Shown here: positions 27,020 to 36,353 of the stretch, in pieces
How the letters are laid out: each line of letters begins with the position of its first letter
How positions within the stretch are numbered: position 1 is the first letter of the stretch
Assembly (NCBI RefSeq): GCF_001945395.1
Contig: NZ_MSXV01000050.1
Span: forward strand, 166,479 to 230,478
DNA length: 64,000 nucleotides
Direction of reading: 5' to 3'
DNA from: Pseudomonas sp. PA15(2017)
GTDB lineage: Bacteria > Pseudomonadota > Gammaproteobacteria > Pseudomonadales > Pseudomonadaceae
Program-made: the position numbers and the translations under genes
The notes under the pieces: model-generated
The model's database searches: none
Told to the model about the DNA's origin: nothing
The model's input: the letters and a program-made list of their open reading frames with translations, nothing else

Positions 27020-27883
27020 ATGCGTTACTTCTACCCCTTCAGCCAACTTTTACTCTACCTGGCCGCGGCTTCGGCAGCCCAGGCGACGGAGCAGCCTCTC
27101 CACCCTGGAAGCATCTTCAAGGATTGCCAGGACTGCCCGGAAATGGTCGTGCTGCCGGCCGGCAGCTTCGTGATGGGCACGCCGGACGACGAGCTAGGGC
27201 GCCAGCCCGACGAAGGTCCACAGCATACCGTGACCTTTGCCAAACCCTTCGCCATCAGCCGTTACCAGGTGACCGCCGGCGAACTCGATGCCTACATCAA
27301 GCAATCGGGGGTGGTGATCAAGAGTGGCGACGAACGCCCAGGGCGCTGGTGTGACGCGAGCAAGCCCAGCTACGAGCAAGGGCCAAGACAGCCAGCCGTC
27401 TGCATCGACTATGACGAGGTACAGGCCTATACCCAATGGCTATCGAAGAAGACCGGCAAGCCCTATCGCATGCTCAGTGAAGCGGAACGCGAGTACGGCG
27501 CCCGCGCCGGCTCCACCGGCCCCTTCCCGTTCCCCTTCGACGAGGACGGCGAGTATCAGATCAACAAGCACGCGAACACCTACGGCCCCAGGGATGGCTA
27601 TTCTTACAGCTCGCCCGTGGGCAGCTATCCGCCGAACGCCTTCGGTGTCTACGACATGCATGGCAACGTCTACGAGTGGGTGGCCGACTGCTGGCACGAC
27701 CACTACAACGGCGCCCCTGTGAATGGCAGCGCCTGGATCGACGACGACCAATGCAAACTGGTACAGATTCGCGGCAACGACTGGGGTGAACCGCCAATTT
27801 TCTCTCGCTCGGGCAATCGCAACAACGCCTACAGAGACACACGCGGCGATTGGCTGGGGTTCAGGGTGGCGCGCGAGCTGTGA
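27020..27883 (+). CDS. pvdO: Formylglycine-generating-enzyme-like PvdO
   Basis: A 287-residue secreted protein of the FGE/sulfatase-modifying fold, required for dihydropyoverdine oxidation or maturation. The signal peptide is MRYFYPFSQLLLYLAAASAA, cut after QA. FGE hallmarks are MVVLPAGSFVMGTPDDE, ISRYQVTAGELDAYI, RMLSEAEREYGARAG, NAFGVYDMHGNVYEWVADCW and the closing RDTRGDWLGFRVAREL. It follows pvdM directly; pvdN and pvdF, its usual neighbours, are not present here. Confidence 0.88.
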   Translation: MRYFYPFSQLLLYLAAASAAQATEQPLHPGSIFKDCQDCPEMVVLPAGSFVMGTPDDELGRQPDEGPQHTVTFAKPFAISRYQVTAGELDAYIKQSGVVIKSGDERPGRWCDASKPSYEQGPRQPAVCIDYDEVQAYTQWLSKKTGKPYRMLSEAEREYGARAGSTGPFPFPFDEDGEYQINKHANTYGPRDGYSYSSPVGSYPPNAFGVYDMHGNVYEWVADCWHDHYNGAPVNGSAWIDDDQCKLVQIRGNDWGEPPIFSRSGNRNNAYRDTRGDWLGFRVAREL

Positions 27884-28309
27884 GGCCGAAGCGGACGGCG
27901 GTCGATATCCACCAGTGGGCCACTGCAACCTCGATGAACCTGACTGTCGCCGGGCAGTCAACTCGCAGAAAGACCACGGCCAGGGTCGGCCTCAGGCACG
28001 CTCCAGGCCGGATTAAGCCTTGGTGCGCGCTCGCGAGCTTCAGGCGACAGGTTTGCTGCCGTGGCCGCAAAAAAGGCAGAGGCAGACGACTGACGTTCGC
28101 GATTGTGGAGGCGCGCCCGGCACGCGAATCGCGGGTGTGGATTAGGCGTCCTCGCCCGCTCCCACAGGGGGGTCACCGAACTGCCGCCGCCCTGCTACCG
28201 CTTATTCGTCTTTTTTCTGAAAGACCCTAACTGAATGCGTAATCCTTGACCGAAGGGTGAGGGTCCCGTCAAACGACCCAGATGGGCTCCGAGAAAGTCA
28301 TCGCCTCTT
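27884..28309. other. Intergenic region, no gene seen
   Basis: About 430 bp between pvdO and the next promoter. A decayed REP-like segment (TGTGGAGGCGCGCC ... CCCGCTCCCACAGG, 28105-28170) is the only structured part. The short open frames on both strands have no resemblance to known proteins. Confidence 0.5.
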
Positions 28310-28333
28310 TAAATCCAGCCTTCCCATGCTCGT
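28310..28333 (+). promoter_or_regulatory. PvdS iron-starvation box for the acetylase-pvdA-pvdE unit
   Basis: TAAAT at 28310-28314, 16 bases, CGT at 28331-28333; 34 bp before the ATG of the acetyltransferase gene. A single box for three tightly packed genes. Confidence 0.75.
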
Positions 28334-28367
28334 CTGACAGCTAAAGCCCTATCGTGCGGACGTGCAG

Positions 28368-29444
28368 ATGAATGTTCATACCCCCCTTCCGGTCCTCAGC
28401 AGCCTTTACCCCGATCGCCAGCTGCGAGCGCACTGCACGGACCAACGCATCGGTGTGTCGCTGAATGACCTGTGTCATCTGGAACTTCTGCTGGAGCCGG
28501 CGTCCGAGCGGTCGCTGTCGGGCACCCTCGACCGCCTTTCGGGAAACGAAGTACAACAAACGCACCTGGTCCTGGCTGCCTGCGAGGCGGCATTCGCCCG
28601 CTGGCCAAACCTCGATCAGTTGCGCCTGGCGACGGCGTCGTCCCATGTGGCGATCGACAGCCTGGTGGCCGAGGGCCTGTTCCAGCGCGTTGCCACGGAC
28701 AAGGTCGTCTGCTCAGCCCATGCGCTTTGGCAACAGACCCGCCCCTGGTTACACAAGGGCAACGCCGCGGCCTATCCTCAGCACTTCGTACAAAGCGGTC
28801 CGGTCCGCCATCCACTGCGCCCTGCCCCACTGCCAGGCACGCTCTACAGCCGCTTCATCCCCTGGCTGGGGCAGACCCTAACGTTCGAGCAGGTCGACCT
28901 GCAGCGCGACCTGCCAGCCTTCAACCGCTGGATGAACACCCCGCGCGTCGCCCGCTTCTGGGAGGAGCAAGGCAGCCTGGAAGCGCACCGCGCCTACTTG
29001 CAAAAGCAATTGGACGACACTCATACGCTGCCCTTGGTCGGTCGTTTCGATGGCCAGTCCTTCGGCTACTTCGAGGTCTATTGGGCCAAGGAAGACCGTA
29101 TCGCGCCGTTCTATCAGGCGCATGACTATGACCGCGGCCTGCATCTGCTGGTGGGCGAGGAAGCCTTTCGTGGCAAGCATTTCTACACCGCCTGGTTCTC
29201 CTCGATCTGCCACTACCTGTTTCTCGACGACCCGCGTACCCAGCGCATCGTCTGCGAGCCGCGGCACGACAATTATCGGCAAATCGCCAATTTCGACCGC
29301 AGCGGCTTCGCCAAAATCAAGCACTTCGATTTCCCGCATAAACACGCGCTGCTGGTGATGCTGTCCCGCGAGCGCTTCTTTTCCGATCGTTTGTATACGC
29401 CCCTGGACGTCGTCCAGCCATTGCATGAAGGAACCATCGCATGA
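28368..29444 (+). CDS. GNAT acetyltransferase, probable N5-hydroxyornithine acetylase
   Basis: A 358-residue protein with an unrecognised N-terminal half (~1-165) and a C-terminal GNAT domain of the AlcB/IucB/RhbD siderophore-acyltransferase type (~175-345): FNRWMNTPRVARFWEEQG, PLVGRFDGQSFGYFEVYWAK, HLLVGEEAFRGKHFYTAWFS, RIVCEPRHDNYRQIANFDRS. I start at ATG 28368; an in-frame GTG at 28362 exists. Its stop overlaps the pvdA ATG (ATGA), so acylation and hydroxylation of ornithine are coupled. In some Pseudomonas pyoverdines PvdYII acetylates N5-hydroxyornithine instead of the PvdF formylation, and I infer the same role. Acyl specificity other than acetyl is possible. Confidence 0.8.
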   Translation: MNVHTPLPVLSSLYPDRQLRAHCTDQRIGVSLNDLCHLELLLEPASERSLSGTLDRLSGNEVQQTHLVLAACEAAFARWPNLDQLRLATASSHVAIDSLVAEGLFQRVATDKVVCSAHALWQQTRPWLHKGNAAAYPQHFVQSGPVRHPLRPAPLPGTLYSRFIPWLGQTLTFEQVDLQRDLPAFNRWMNTPRVARFWEEQGSLEAHRAYLQKQLDDTHTLPLVGRFDGQSFGYFEVYWAKEDRIAPFYQAHDYDRGLHLLVGEEAFRGKHFYTAWFSSICHYLFLDDPRTQRIVCEPRHDNYRQIANFDRSGFAKIKHFDFPHKHALLVMLSRERFFSDRLYTPLDVVQPLHEGTIA

Positions 29445-30766
29445 ACACCAGCAAGATTCATGACGTCATCGGTGTGGGCTTCGGCCCTTCCAACCTGGCC
29501 CTGGCCATCGCCCTCGAGGAAATCGCCCAGCACAGCGGCAAGAGCCTGGACGCGCTGTTCATCGACAAGCAACTGCACTACCGCTGGCATGGCGACACGC
29601 TCTCCTCCCAGAGCGAGCTGCAGATCTCCTTTCTCAAGGACCTGGTGTCGCTGCGCAATCCGACCAGTCCCTACAGCTTCGTCAACTACCTGAAGCAACA
29701 GGACCGCCTGATCGACTTCATCAACCTCGGCACCTTCTATCCCTGCCGCCTGGAATACAACGACTACCTCGGCTGGGTCGCCGAGCGCTTCGCCGACAAG
29801 GCTGCCTACGGCGAAGAAGTGGTTCGCGTGGAACCTGAACTCGACAATGGCATCATTCACCACCTGAAACTCGTTTCCCGCACCGACGGGGGACAAGAAC
29901 AGGTACGACGGGCTCGCTCGGTGGTGATCAGCACGGGTGGATCCCCGAAAATCCCTCAGCTATTCGCTGCGTTCCGCGATGATCCACGGGTGTTCCACCA
30001 CTCCCAGTACCTGAGCGCTCTCAAGGAACTGCCCTGCAGCGCCGGGCAACCGATGCGCATCGCCATCGTCGGCTCCGGGCAGAGCGCCGCAGAGGCCTTC
30101 ATCGACCTCAACGACAGCTTCCCCTCGGTGAAGGTGGACATGATCCTGCGCAGCACCGCACTCAAACCTGCCGACGATACGCCTTTCGTCAATGACATCT
30201 TCGCCCCGCAATACACCGACCTGGTATTCCAGCAGGCCGCGCCTGATCGCGAGAAACTGATCAGGGAATACCACAACACCAACTACTCAGTGGTCGACCC
30301 GGAGTTGCTCGAACGTATCTACGGTGTGCTCTATCGCCAGAAGGTCGCCCGCCAGTTCCGCCACGCGGTGCTCTGCCGGCAGCAGGTTGAACAGGCGCTG
30401 GCCAGCGAGAACGGTATAGAACTGACCCTGCTGGATCTGGCAACCCAGCAACGGCGCACCCATCGCTACGACGCGGTGATCCTCGCGACAGGCTACGAAC
30501 GCCAGAGCCACCGGCGCCTGCTCGCCCCACTGCAGGTCTATCTGCCGGGCCTTGAGGTCGATCGCAACTACCGTGCCCTGGCCACCGCTCCACTCCAGGC
30601 CCCGGTGTTTCTGCAAGGCTTCTGCGAGGCGACCCATGGCCTCAGCGATACCCTGCTGTCGGTACTGCCGATGCGCAGCGAGGAAATCGGCACAGCCCTC
30701 TACGAGGCGCTGAATATCCCTACTGCCGCCAAACCATCCAAGGCCAGCGCACTGGCCAGCGCCTGA
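29441..30766 (+). CDS. pvdA: L-ornithine N5-monooxygenase PvdA
   Basis: FAD- and NADPH-dependent hydroxylase giving N5-hydroxy-L-ornithine, precursor of the hydroxamate groups; 441 residues as in P. aeruginosa. FAD site GVGFGPSNLALAIAL, WHGDTLSSQSELQISFLKDL, the NADPH-binding AIVGSGQSAAEAFIDL, and the ATGY motif VILATGYERQSH near the C-terminus. The HYNTNYSVVDPELLERIYGV type segment (HNTNYSVVDPELLERIYG) is typical. It overlaps the acetylase gene by four bases and is followed 18 bp later by pvdE. In P. aeruginosa pvdA is between pvdQ and fpvI; here it has moved about 8 kb. Confidence 0.95.
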   Translation: MNTSKIHDVIGVGFGPSNLALAIALEEIAQHSGKSLDALFIDKQLHYRWHGDTLSSQSELQISFLKDLVSLRNPTSPYSFVNYLKQQDRLIDFINLGTFYPCRLEYNDYLGWVAERFADKAAYGEEVVRVEPELDNGIIHHLKLVSRTDGGQEQVRRARSVVISTGGSPKIPQLFAAFRDDPRVFHHSQYLSALKELPCSAGQPMRIAIVGSGQSAAEAFIDLNDSFPSVKVDMILRSTALKPADDTPFVNDIFAPQYTDLVFQQAAPDREKLIREYHNTNYSVVDPELLERIYGVLYRQKVARQFRHAVLCRQQVEQALASENGIELTLLDLATQQRRTHRYDAVILATGYERQSHRRLLAPLQVYLPGLEVDRNYRALATAPLQAPVFLQGFCEATHGLSDTLLSVLPMRSEEIGTALYEALNIPTAAKPSKASALASA

Positions 30767-30784
30767 CTGCCCCGAGGAGCGATC

Positions 30785-32434
30785 ATGTCCCAGCCCGAGA
30801 AAGGCCCGCTGTACGAATTGTTCATTCTGCTACGACCGTTCAAGTTCATCGTCGCGGGCTCCATCGTACTGGGCATGGTCGGCGGCCTCAGCATTACCCT
30901 GCTGCTGGCCACCATCAACAGCGCATTGCATTCCGAGAATGGCCTTGGGCAGGGCCTGGTCTGGGGGTTTGCCGGGCTTTGCCTGCTAGCGCTCTCCTGC
31001 TCGATTCTGTCCGACATCGGCACCAACCGGGTCGGCCAGAGCATCATCGCGGCGTTGCGCAAGGAACTAGGCGAGAAGGTGCTGTCCGCGCCAATCGAAC
31101 AGATCGAGCGCTATCGCAGTCATCGACTCATCCCGGTACTGACCCATGACGTCGACACCATCAGCGATTTCGCTTTCGCCTTTACGCCACTGGCGATCTC
31201 ACTGACGGTCACCCTGGGCTGCCTCGGCTATCTCGCCGTCCTGTCCTGGCCGATGTTCCTTTTGATGCTGGCAGCAATAGGGATTGGCACGGTGATCCAG
31301 TACATCGCACAAGCACGCGGTATACAGGGGTTCCTTCAGGCTCGTGATGCAGAAGACCACTTGCAGAAGCATTACAACGCCATTGCCGAAGGCGCCAAAG
31401 AGCTGCGTATCCACCGTCCGCGGCGTAAACGCATGTTCACCCAAGGCATACAGCAGACGGCGGAGCTGATTCGAGACACCCAGATTCGCTCGATCAATAC
31501 CTTCGTGATCGCCAAGAGCCTCGGCTCGATGCTGTTTTTCGTGGTCATCGGCCTCGCCCTCGCCATGCACGCACTGTGGCCCAACACGAACCCGGCGGTG
31601 ATGAGCGGCTTCGTGCTGGTATTGCTGTACATGAAAGGCCCTCTCGAGCACCTGGTAGGCACACTGCCGATCATCAGCCGGGCGCAGATCGCTTTCCGCC
31701 GCATCGCACAGCTGTCGGAACAGTTCTCCTCGCCGGAACCCCATCTGCTTATCGATGACAAAGGTGCCCCGCCCCCCGCCGTGCATGAATTGTCCCTGCA
31801 CGACATCAGCTACGCGTTTCCTGCGGTCGGCGATGCACCGCCCTTCCGACTGGGCCCGGTCAACCTGCGGATCAAGCAAGGCGACATCGTGTTCATCGTC
31901 GGCGAGAACGGCTGTGGCAAGACGACCCTGATCAAGTTGTTGCTGGGTCTGTACACGCCACAGCAGGGGCAGATCCTACTAAATGGTCAGGTTGTCGATG
32001 CTGAAAACCGCGATGACTACCGCCAGTTGTTCACCACCGTATTTGCCGATTACTACCTGTTCGACGAGATAGTCCAAGGCGACACCCATATTCCGGAGGA
32101 CGCTAACCGCTACCTCAAGCGCCTGGAGATCGCTCACAAAGTGAGTGTGCTGAATGGCGCCTTCACCACCACCGATCTGTCCACTGGGCAGCGCAAGCGA
32201 CTGGCGCTGATCAACGCCTGGCTGGAAGAGCGCCCGGTGCTGGTGTTCGACGAATGGGCCGCCGACCAAGACCCAGCCTTCCGCCGGATTTTCTATACCG
32301 AACTGCTGCCCGATCTGAAGCGGCTGGGCAAGACGATCATCGTGATCAGCCATGATGACCGCTATTTTGATATAGCCGATCAGTTGGTGCGCTTACAAGC
32401 CGGTAATCTACTCACAGAATCGCAACCAGCGTAA
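30785..32434 (+). CDS. pvdE: Pyoverdine precursor ABC exporter PvdE
   Basis: Inner-membrane ABC exporter of the cyclic-peptide-transporter type that moves the acylated ferribactin precursor to the periplasm; 549 residues with fused transmembrane and ATPase domains. Six membrane helices lie in ~1-300 (for example IVAGSIVLGMVGGLSITLLL and LGSMLFFVVIGLALAMHAL). The ATPase domain has Walker A GENGCGKTTLIKL, a signature variant LSTGQRKRLALIN, and Walker B PVLVFDEWAADQDPAFR with the switch His in VISHDDRYF. ATG preceded by GAGGAGC, 18 bp after pvdA. The STGQ-type signature is normal for this family. Confidence 0.93.
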   Translation: MSQPEKGPLYELFILLRPFKFIVAGSIVLGMVGGLSITLLLATINSALHSENGLGQGLVWGFAGLCLLALSCSILSDIGTNRVGQSIIAALRKELGEKVLSAPIEQIERYRSHRLIPVLTHDVDTISDFAFAFTPLAISLTVTLGCLGYLAVLSWPMFLLMLAAIGIGTVIQYIAQARGIQGFLQARDAEDHLQKHYNAIAEGAKELRIHRPRRKRMFTQGIQQTAELIRDTQIRSINTFVIAKSLGSMLFFVVIGLALAMHALWPNTNPAVMSGFVLVLLYMKGPLEHLVGTLPIISRAQIAFRRIAQLSEQFSSPEPHLLIDDKGAPPPAVHELSLHDISYAFPAVGDAPPFRLGPVNLRIKQGDIVFIVGENGCGKTTLIKLLLGLYTPQQGQILLNGQVVDAENRDDYRQLFTTVFADYYLFDEIVQGDTHIPEDANRYLKRLEIAHKVSVLNGAFTTTDLSTGQRKRLALINAWLEERPVLVFDEWAADQDPAFRRIFYTELLPDLKRLGKTIIVISHDDRYFDIADQLVRLQAGNLLTESQPA

Positions 32435-32495
32435 TACTGAAAATTTGCGGCGCTTTTCCGGTTTTCGATGAGTTCAGCGTTTCATCAGGGCAACT

Positions 32496-32514
32496 ATAAA
32501 TAATTCTCACTCAT
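32496..32514. promoter_or_regulatory. Putative Fur box before the receptor gene
   Basis: ATAAATAATTCTCACTCAT resembles Pseudomonas Fur sites of the AAATAATTCTCATT type, 23 bp before the receptor start. I could not find a PvdS box here, so expression may depend on FpvI and Fur. Confidence 0.4.
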
Positions 32515-32536
32515 GAATTGAACGAGTAGAAAACCA

Positions 32537-34999
32537 ATGCCCGCACTTAGCAAACTCAATCCATTTGCCAAAGCCTTGCTGATAAGACGCTCCTTCAGCG
32601 CGGCACTTCCGAGCCTCTGTGTCCTATCCTGCGCTTTGCCCGTGATTGGTCATGCTCAAGCCGCAGCCCAGAGCATCAGTATTCCCGCCCAGTCGCTCGG
32701 GAGTGCTTTACAGGAGTTCGGCCGCCAAACCAATCATCAGGTACTTTACAACTCTGACCAAGTTGGGGGGCTTCGCAGTACCGCGGTCAGCGGTAATCTT
32801 GAGGCAACAGCCGCCATGGCGCAGTTGCTTCAGGGCACAGGCATCACCTATAGCGCTCAGGGTAATACCATTGCGTTGCGCTCGCTCGCCAGTGGCGACG
32901 CCAGCCTCGATCTGGCACCGACGACCATTTCCACGACTCAGGAATCGGCGTGGGGCCCGGTGACCGGCATAGTGGCAAAACGCAGCGCAACAGGCTCTAA
33001 AACCGACACAGCACTGAGTGAGATTCCGCAAACCATCAATGTCATTACGCAAGACGAAATCAAAATGCGCGGGTCACGTACGGTCACCGAAGCCTTGCGC
33101 TACACCGCAGGTATGACCGGCGGTGGCTTTTCCGACCGGGTAAAAATCTTCGACGAACCGATCTCTCGCGGATTCACGCCCACCCCACTGTATCTCGATG
33201 GCTTACACCTGCCCTATGGCGGTGGCAGCACCGGCGGTTCGCTGCAGATCGATCCATACAGCCTGGAGCGCATCGAAGTGCTCAAAGGCCCCGCATCCGT
33301 ACTGTATGGTCAGAACCAGCCAGGTGGCATCGTCAATATGGTTGGCAAGCGTCCGACCGCCACGCCGTTGCACGAGATAATCCTGGGTGGCGGTAGCTAT
33401 GACCGCAAATACGGCGCCTTCGACCTTGGCGGCCCTATCGACGATCAGGGTGAGTTTCTCTATCGCCTAACAGGCGTGGTTCACGATAGCAACTCACAAA
33501 TCGATTATGCCGATCAGAAACGCATGATGCTCGCCCCGAGCCTGACCTGGTTACCGAACGATCGTACCAGCATCACCGTCTACGGCCAGTACCAGAAAGA
33601 CCGTGACACCCCAGAGGCCCAGGGCCTGCCAGCGCAAGGCACTGTCTACCGCACGCCCAGAGGCCGCATCAGTAGAAATCTGTTCATTGGCGAGCCGAGC
33701 TTGAACAAGTACGACCGCGAGCAATTCGTCGTCGGCTATGAAATCGCACACGAGCTCAACGACACCTGGACACTCAAGCAGAACGCTCGCTACGCCGACG
33801 TCGACGACCTTTATATCGCCCCGCTACATGGCTACTCGTTCGAGCCGAACCCGAACACGGGCGTTGACGACGGTAGCTACCAGACTCGCTTTGGAGTCGA
33901 TTGGTCGCAGCGCAATAAAGTTTACGGTATCGATAATATCGCCCAAGCCAAATTCAATACTGCTGATGTGGAGCACACCCTTTTACTGGGCGTGGACTAC
34001 TACCACTTCAATTCCAAGTTCCTCGGTCTCTATGACCGCACCGGCCCAGCCATTGACCTGTACAACCCGGTCTACGGCAGCGAATTCAATTTCCGCCAGC
34101 CATACAGGTGGGATAACACCATCAAGCAGACCGGGCTTTACGCTCAGGATCAAATGAGCTGGAACCAGTGGTTCTTGACCCTGGGCGGCCGCTACGACTT
34201 TGCCGAAACCGACAATAAACAACCATTGAGCGGTGACCGTAGCAAGCAGAAAGACGAGAAGTTCACCGGTCGCGCCGGCCTTGGATATGCGTTCGATAAC
34301 GGTATGACGCCATACGTGAGCTACGCTACATCGTTCCTCCCGCAAACAGGCGTCGATGCGTCCAACAGTGCGTTTGACCCGACCACTGGCAAGCAGTACG
34401 AAGTCGGCATCAAGTATGAACCCAAGTCTGTCGACGGCTTCATTCAACTATCGATGTATCAGATCGACCAGGAAAAAATGCTGACCACTGACCTCGATAA
34501 TCCAGGTTTCAGCGTGCAGAGCGGTAGTGTGCGTTCGCGTGGCGTGGATCTCGAAGGCAAGGTCAACGTCACGCACAACCTCGGCGTGCTAGCTTCCGTA
34601 TCACGGAATCAGAGCAAATGGCATAGATCCAACGATGGCCGCGAAGGCCGCACCGTGGCCGTGGGCACGCCGCTGAGCGCTTCCGCGTGGGTCAACTACG
34701 ACTTTGACATTTCCACCTCGCTGGCTGGTCTGGGTATGGGTCTGGGCGCACGCTACGTGCGCGGCAGCTATGGCTCAGACTATAAGGAAGACTCCTTCCA
34801 AATCCCGTCCTACACCGTTTATGACGCCATGGTTTCCTACGATCTGGAGAAGTCGCCGCTGCACGTCAAAGGCGTAAAAGTCCAAATGAACCTGGAAAAC
34901 CTAGCCGACAAAAAATATGTTGCTTCCTGCGGCAGCGACTTGGACTGCTACTACGGCGAAAGCCGAGCCGTAACCGTGGACGTGACCTACAACTGGTGA
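32537..34999 (+). CDS. TonB-dependent siderophore receptor with N-terminal signalling (STN) domain
   Basis: An 820-residue outer-membrane receptor at the genomic position of fpvA. N-terminus: long signal peptide ending GHAQA. Residues ~45-120 form an STN signalling domain (SISIPAQSLGSALQEFGRQT, VSGNLEATAAMAQLLQGTGI), then a TonB-box region (DLAPTTIST), plug (SEIPQTINVITQDEIKMRGS, IEVLKGPASVLYGQNQPGGI) and the 22-strand barrel. The C-terminus (LENLADKKYVASC...CYYGESRAVTVDVTYNW) with a Cys pair is like FhuA/FoxA/FiuA receptors rather than classic FpvA. The STN domain would let it talk to FpvR. It is therefore probably the working ferripyoverdine receptor or a hydroxamate receptor that replaced it. 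I withhold the fpvA name. Confidence 0.85.
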   Translation: MPALSKLNPFAKALLIRRSFSAALPSLCVLSCALPVIGHAQAAAQSISIPAQSLGSALQEFGRQTNHQVLYNSDQVGGLRSTAVSGNLEATAAMAQLLQGTGITYSAQGNTIALRSLASGDASLDLAPTTISTTQESAWGPVTGIVAKRSATGSKTDTALSEIPQTINVITQDEIKMRGSRTVTEALRYTAGMTGGGFSDRVKIFDEPISRGFTPTPLYLDGLHLPYGGGSTGGSLQIDPYSLERIEVLKGPASVLYGQNQPGGIVNMVGKRPTATPLHEIILGGGSYDRKYGAFDLGGPIDDQGEFLYRLTGVVHDSNSQIDYADQKRMMLAPSLTWLPNDRTSITVYGQYQKDRDTPEAQGLPAQGTVYRTPRGRISRNLFIGEPSLNKYDREQFVVGYEIAHELNDTWTLKQNARYADVDDLYIAPLHGYSFEPNPNTGVDDGSYQTRFGVDWSQRNKVYGIDNIAQAKFNTADVEHTLLLGVDYYHFNSKFLGLYDRTGPAIDLYNPVYGSEFNFRQPYRWDNTIKQTGLYAQDQMSWNQWFLTLGGRYDFAETDNKQPLSGDRSKQKDEKFTGRAGLGYAFDNGMTPYVSYATSFLPQTGVDASNSAFDPTTGKQYEVGIKYEPKSVDGFIQLSMYQIDQEKMLTTDLDNPGFSVQSGSVRSRGVDLEGKVNVTHNLGVLASVSRNQSKWHRSNDGREGRTVAVGTPLSASAWVNYDFDISTSLAGLGMGLGARYVRGSYGSDYKEDSFQIPSYTVYDAMVSYDLEKSPLHVKGVKVQMNLENLADKKYVASCGSDLDCYYGESRAVTVDVTYNW

Positions 35000-35062
35000 C
35001 ACGCTCAACATGAAAAACGCAAGCCTTGAAGACCGTATGAAAACGTTCTGAGTTAAAGCCAG

Positions 35063-35104
35063 ATCAACACAAGCGCCTGATGTATCCGTGGCGTTTGTGT
35101 TGAT
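35063..35104. terminator. Terminator-like hairpin after the receptor gene
   Basis: ATCAACACAAGCGCC (35063-35077) pairs with GGCGTTTGTGTTGAT (35090-35104) with one G-T pair and a 12-base loop. It lies about 60 bp after the receptor stop; no T-run follows. Confidence 0.55.
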
Positions 35105-35626
35105 TCAATGCGACCGTTCAAGTCGCTGCTGCAAGTCATCAGCCTGATCGGGCAACTGGAGCCGAGTACTGAAATGGTGGGTTGGCGGCGTCCTGATCAG
35201 ATCCGCCGGAGCATAGTTAGGACGACCGGTCTTGAGTGGCTCACTTTACTGAACGTCAGGGTTAGCAAATGCAGGCGAGCAACATGGGCCCCGATCACAC
35301 GCACCAGATAATATCTGCCACCAACCTATCCAGGCTGAAATAGCTGCTATGTTGGCAACCTTCGTTCAAGATATAGTCAACAAACGACAATGCCCTCATC
35401 ACCTGAAGGAAGCGTTTTCTTCGGGCTTACACGCAACCTGCCAGGTTTCACACACCCCATTTCGTTGGCGCTTCACCACTGTTGCAATGGATGCCGCATG
35501 TGATCCGCCTTCAATAAAAATACTACCATCGGCAGTCATCGGCGCTGCACCGAGAGTCTCGTCACGCCATGGTAAAACACCGCCAACAAGCGCTCGCCAT
35601 ATGCTGCCGCAACTCTTCGATAATCG
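35105..35626. other. Degraded intergenic sequence
   Basis: No gene is recognisable in this 520-bp stretch. A minus-strand frame of about 70 codons (35399-35626) continues out of the thioesterase relic but its residues match nothing I know. It looks like rearrangement debris between two receptor loci. Confidence 0.45.
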
Positions 35627-35740
35627 CACCTGGCGCTGACCGCTTAGACGACGGGCCAACGGCTCGTGGTCGGACATCGTGCCGAAGCCGGCGTGGATGC
35701 AGAACAGCGGCGCCACGCTCGGGACATCGGCGTTCATCGC
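35627..35740 (-). pseudogene. Fragment of a pyoverdine NRPS thioesterase domain
   Basis: A 114-bp piece homologous to 40628-40741 at the start of the thioesterase of the adjacent NRPS, with about 13 mismatches by my count (~89%). It encodes [20 protein letters not shown] then RRLSGQRQV, versus the intact [17 protein letters not shown]. Both sides are unrelated, so it is the stub of a lost synthetase 3' end or a partial duplication. It points in the same direction as the functional NRPS. Confidence 0.8.
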
Positions 35741-36353
35741 AAGCCAAGCGGTGAATGAGTTCGCCCGCGCATGACCTCGGGTGATACCGCCTCAGACAAG
35801 GGCGGTGGCATGCCCGGGTTCAGTCGCCGGCGCTTGCGTTGCGCCCCTTCAACCCAGGGCGAACTCGACGCCGCGTACATATAAAAAAGCTGACCGATAC
35901 ATTCCGGCTTTTTCAAGTAGTGCGCTTATTAATAATAACGATACGACACACCACTTGGGAGTTACTACCGGCATGGAAAACGTGGCACTACGACAACGCC
36001 TGAGGCCTCGTGCCGTTGCTGAACCGGCGCCCTGTCGTATCAGCGAGTTTATTACTTCAACGCTCCTGCACCCCGTTGGTTTGCTCGAAGCTCATACAAC
36101 CTCGACCAGGCATGACCACGCCGTTAACCGTGGTCGTGCGCACGTCACCAACTGGCCAAGCGAACCAATCTGCAGATTCTACTCACCCAATCAAGGGTTA
36201 ATTCGTCACCGGTTCGGGCACCTTGTCCGGTCAACGGGTTACTGGATCGAGCCTCAGGCAACGGGGTGCCGAGACGTAGCACGAGCGATCAGCTAAAGAC
36301 CACTGCACGTTTGTCGAGCTCAGGCAGTTTCAATCGGTCACTTACCGAAATAA
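35741..36353. other. Decayed leader region of an FpvA-like receptor
   Basis: This ~600-bp stretch would hold the promoter, signal peptide and N-terminal part of the receptor relic that follows. A TTATTAATAATAACGATAC segment near 35928-35946 could be a decayed Fur site. One frame contains TSPTGQANQSADS, reminiscent of receptor linker sequence, but stops interrupt all three frames. No intact gene is seen. Confidence 0.4.

Noticed and set aside
27020..27883. A separate PvdS box before pvdO
   Set aside because: The closest TAAAA sequence has no CGT at 16 or 17 bases; pvdO is better explained as the second gene of the pvdM unit.
32435..32536. A PvdS box before the receptor gene
   Set aside because: The only TAAAT has no CGT at the right distance; the sequence fits a Fur site better.
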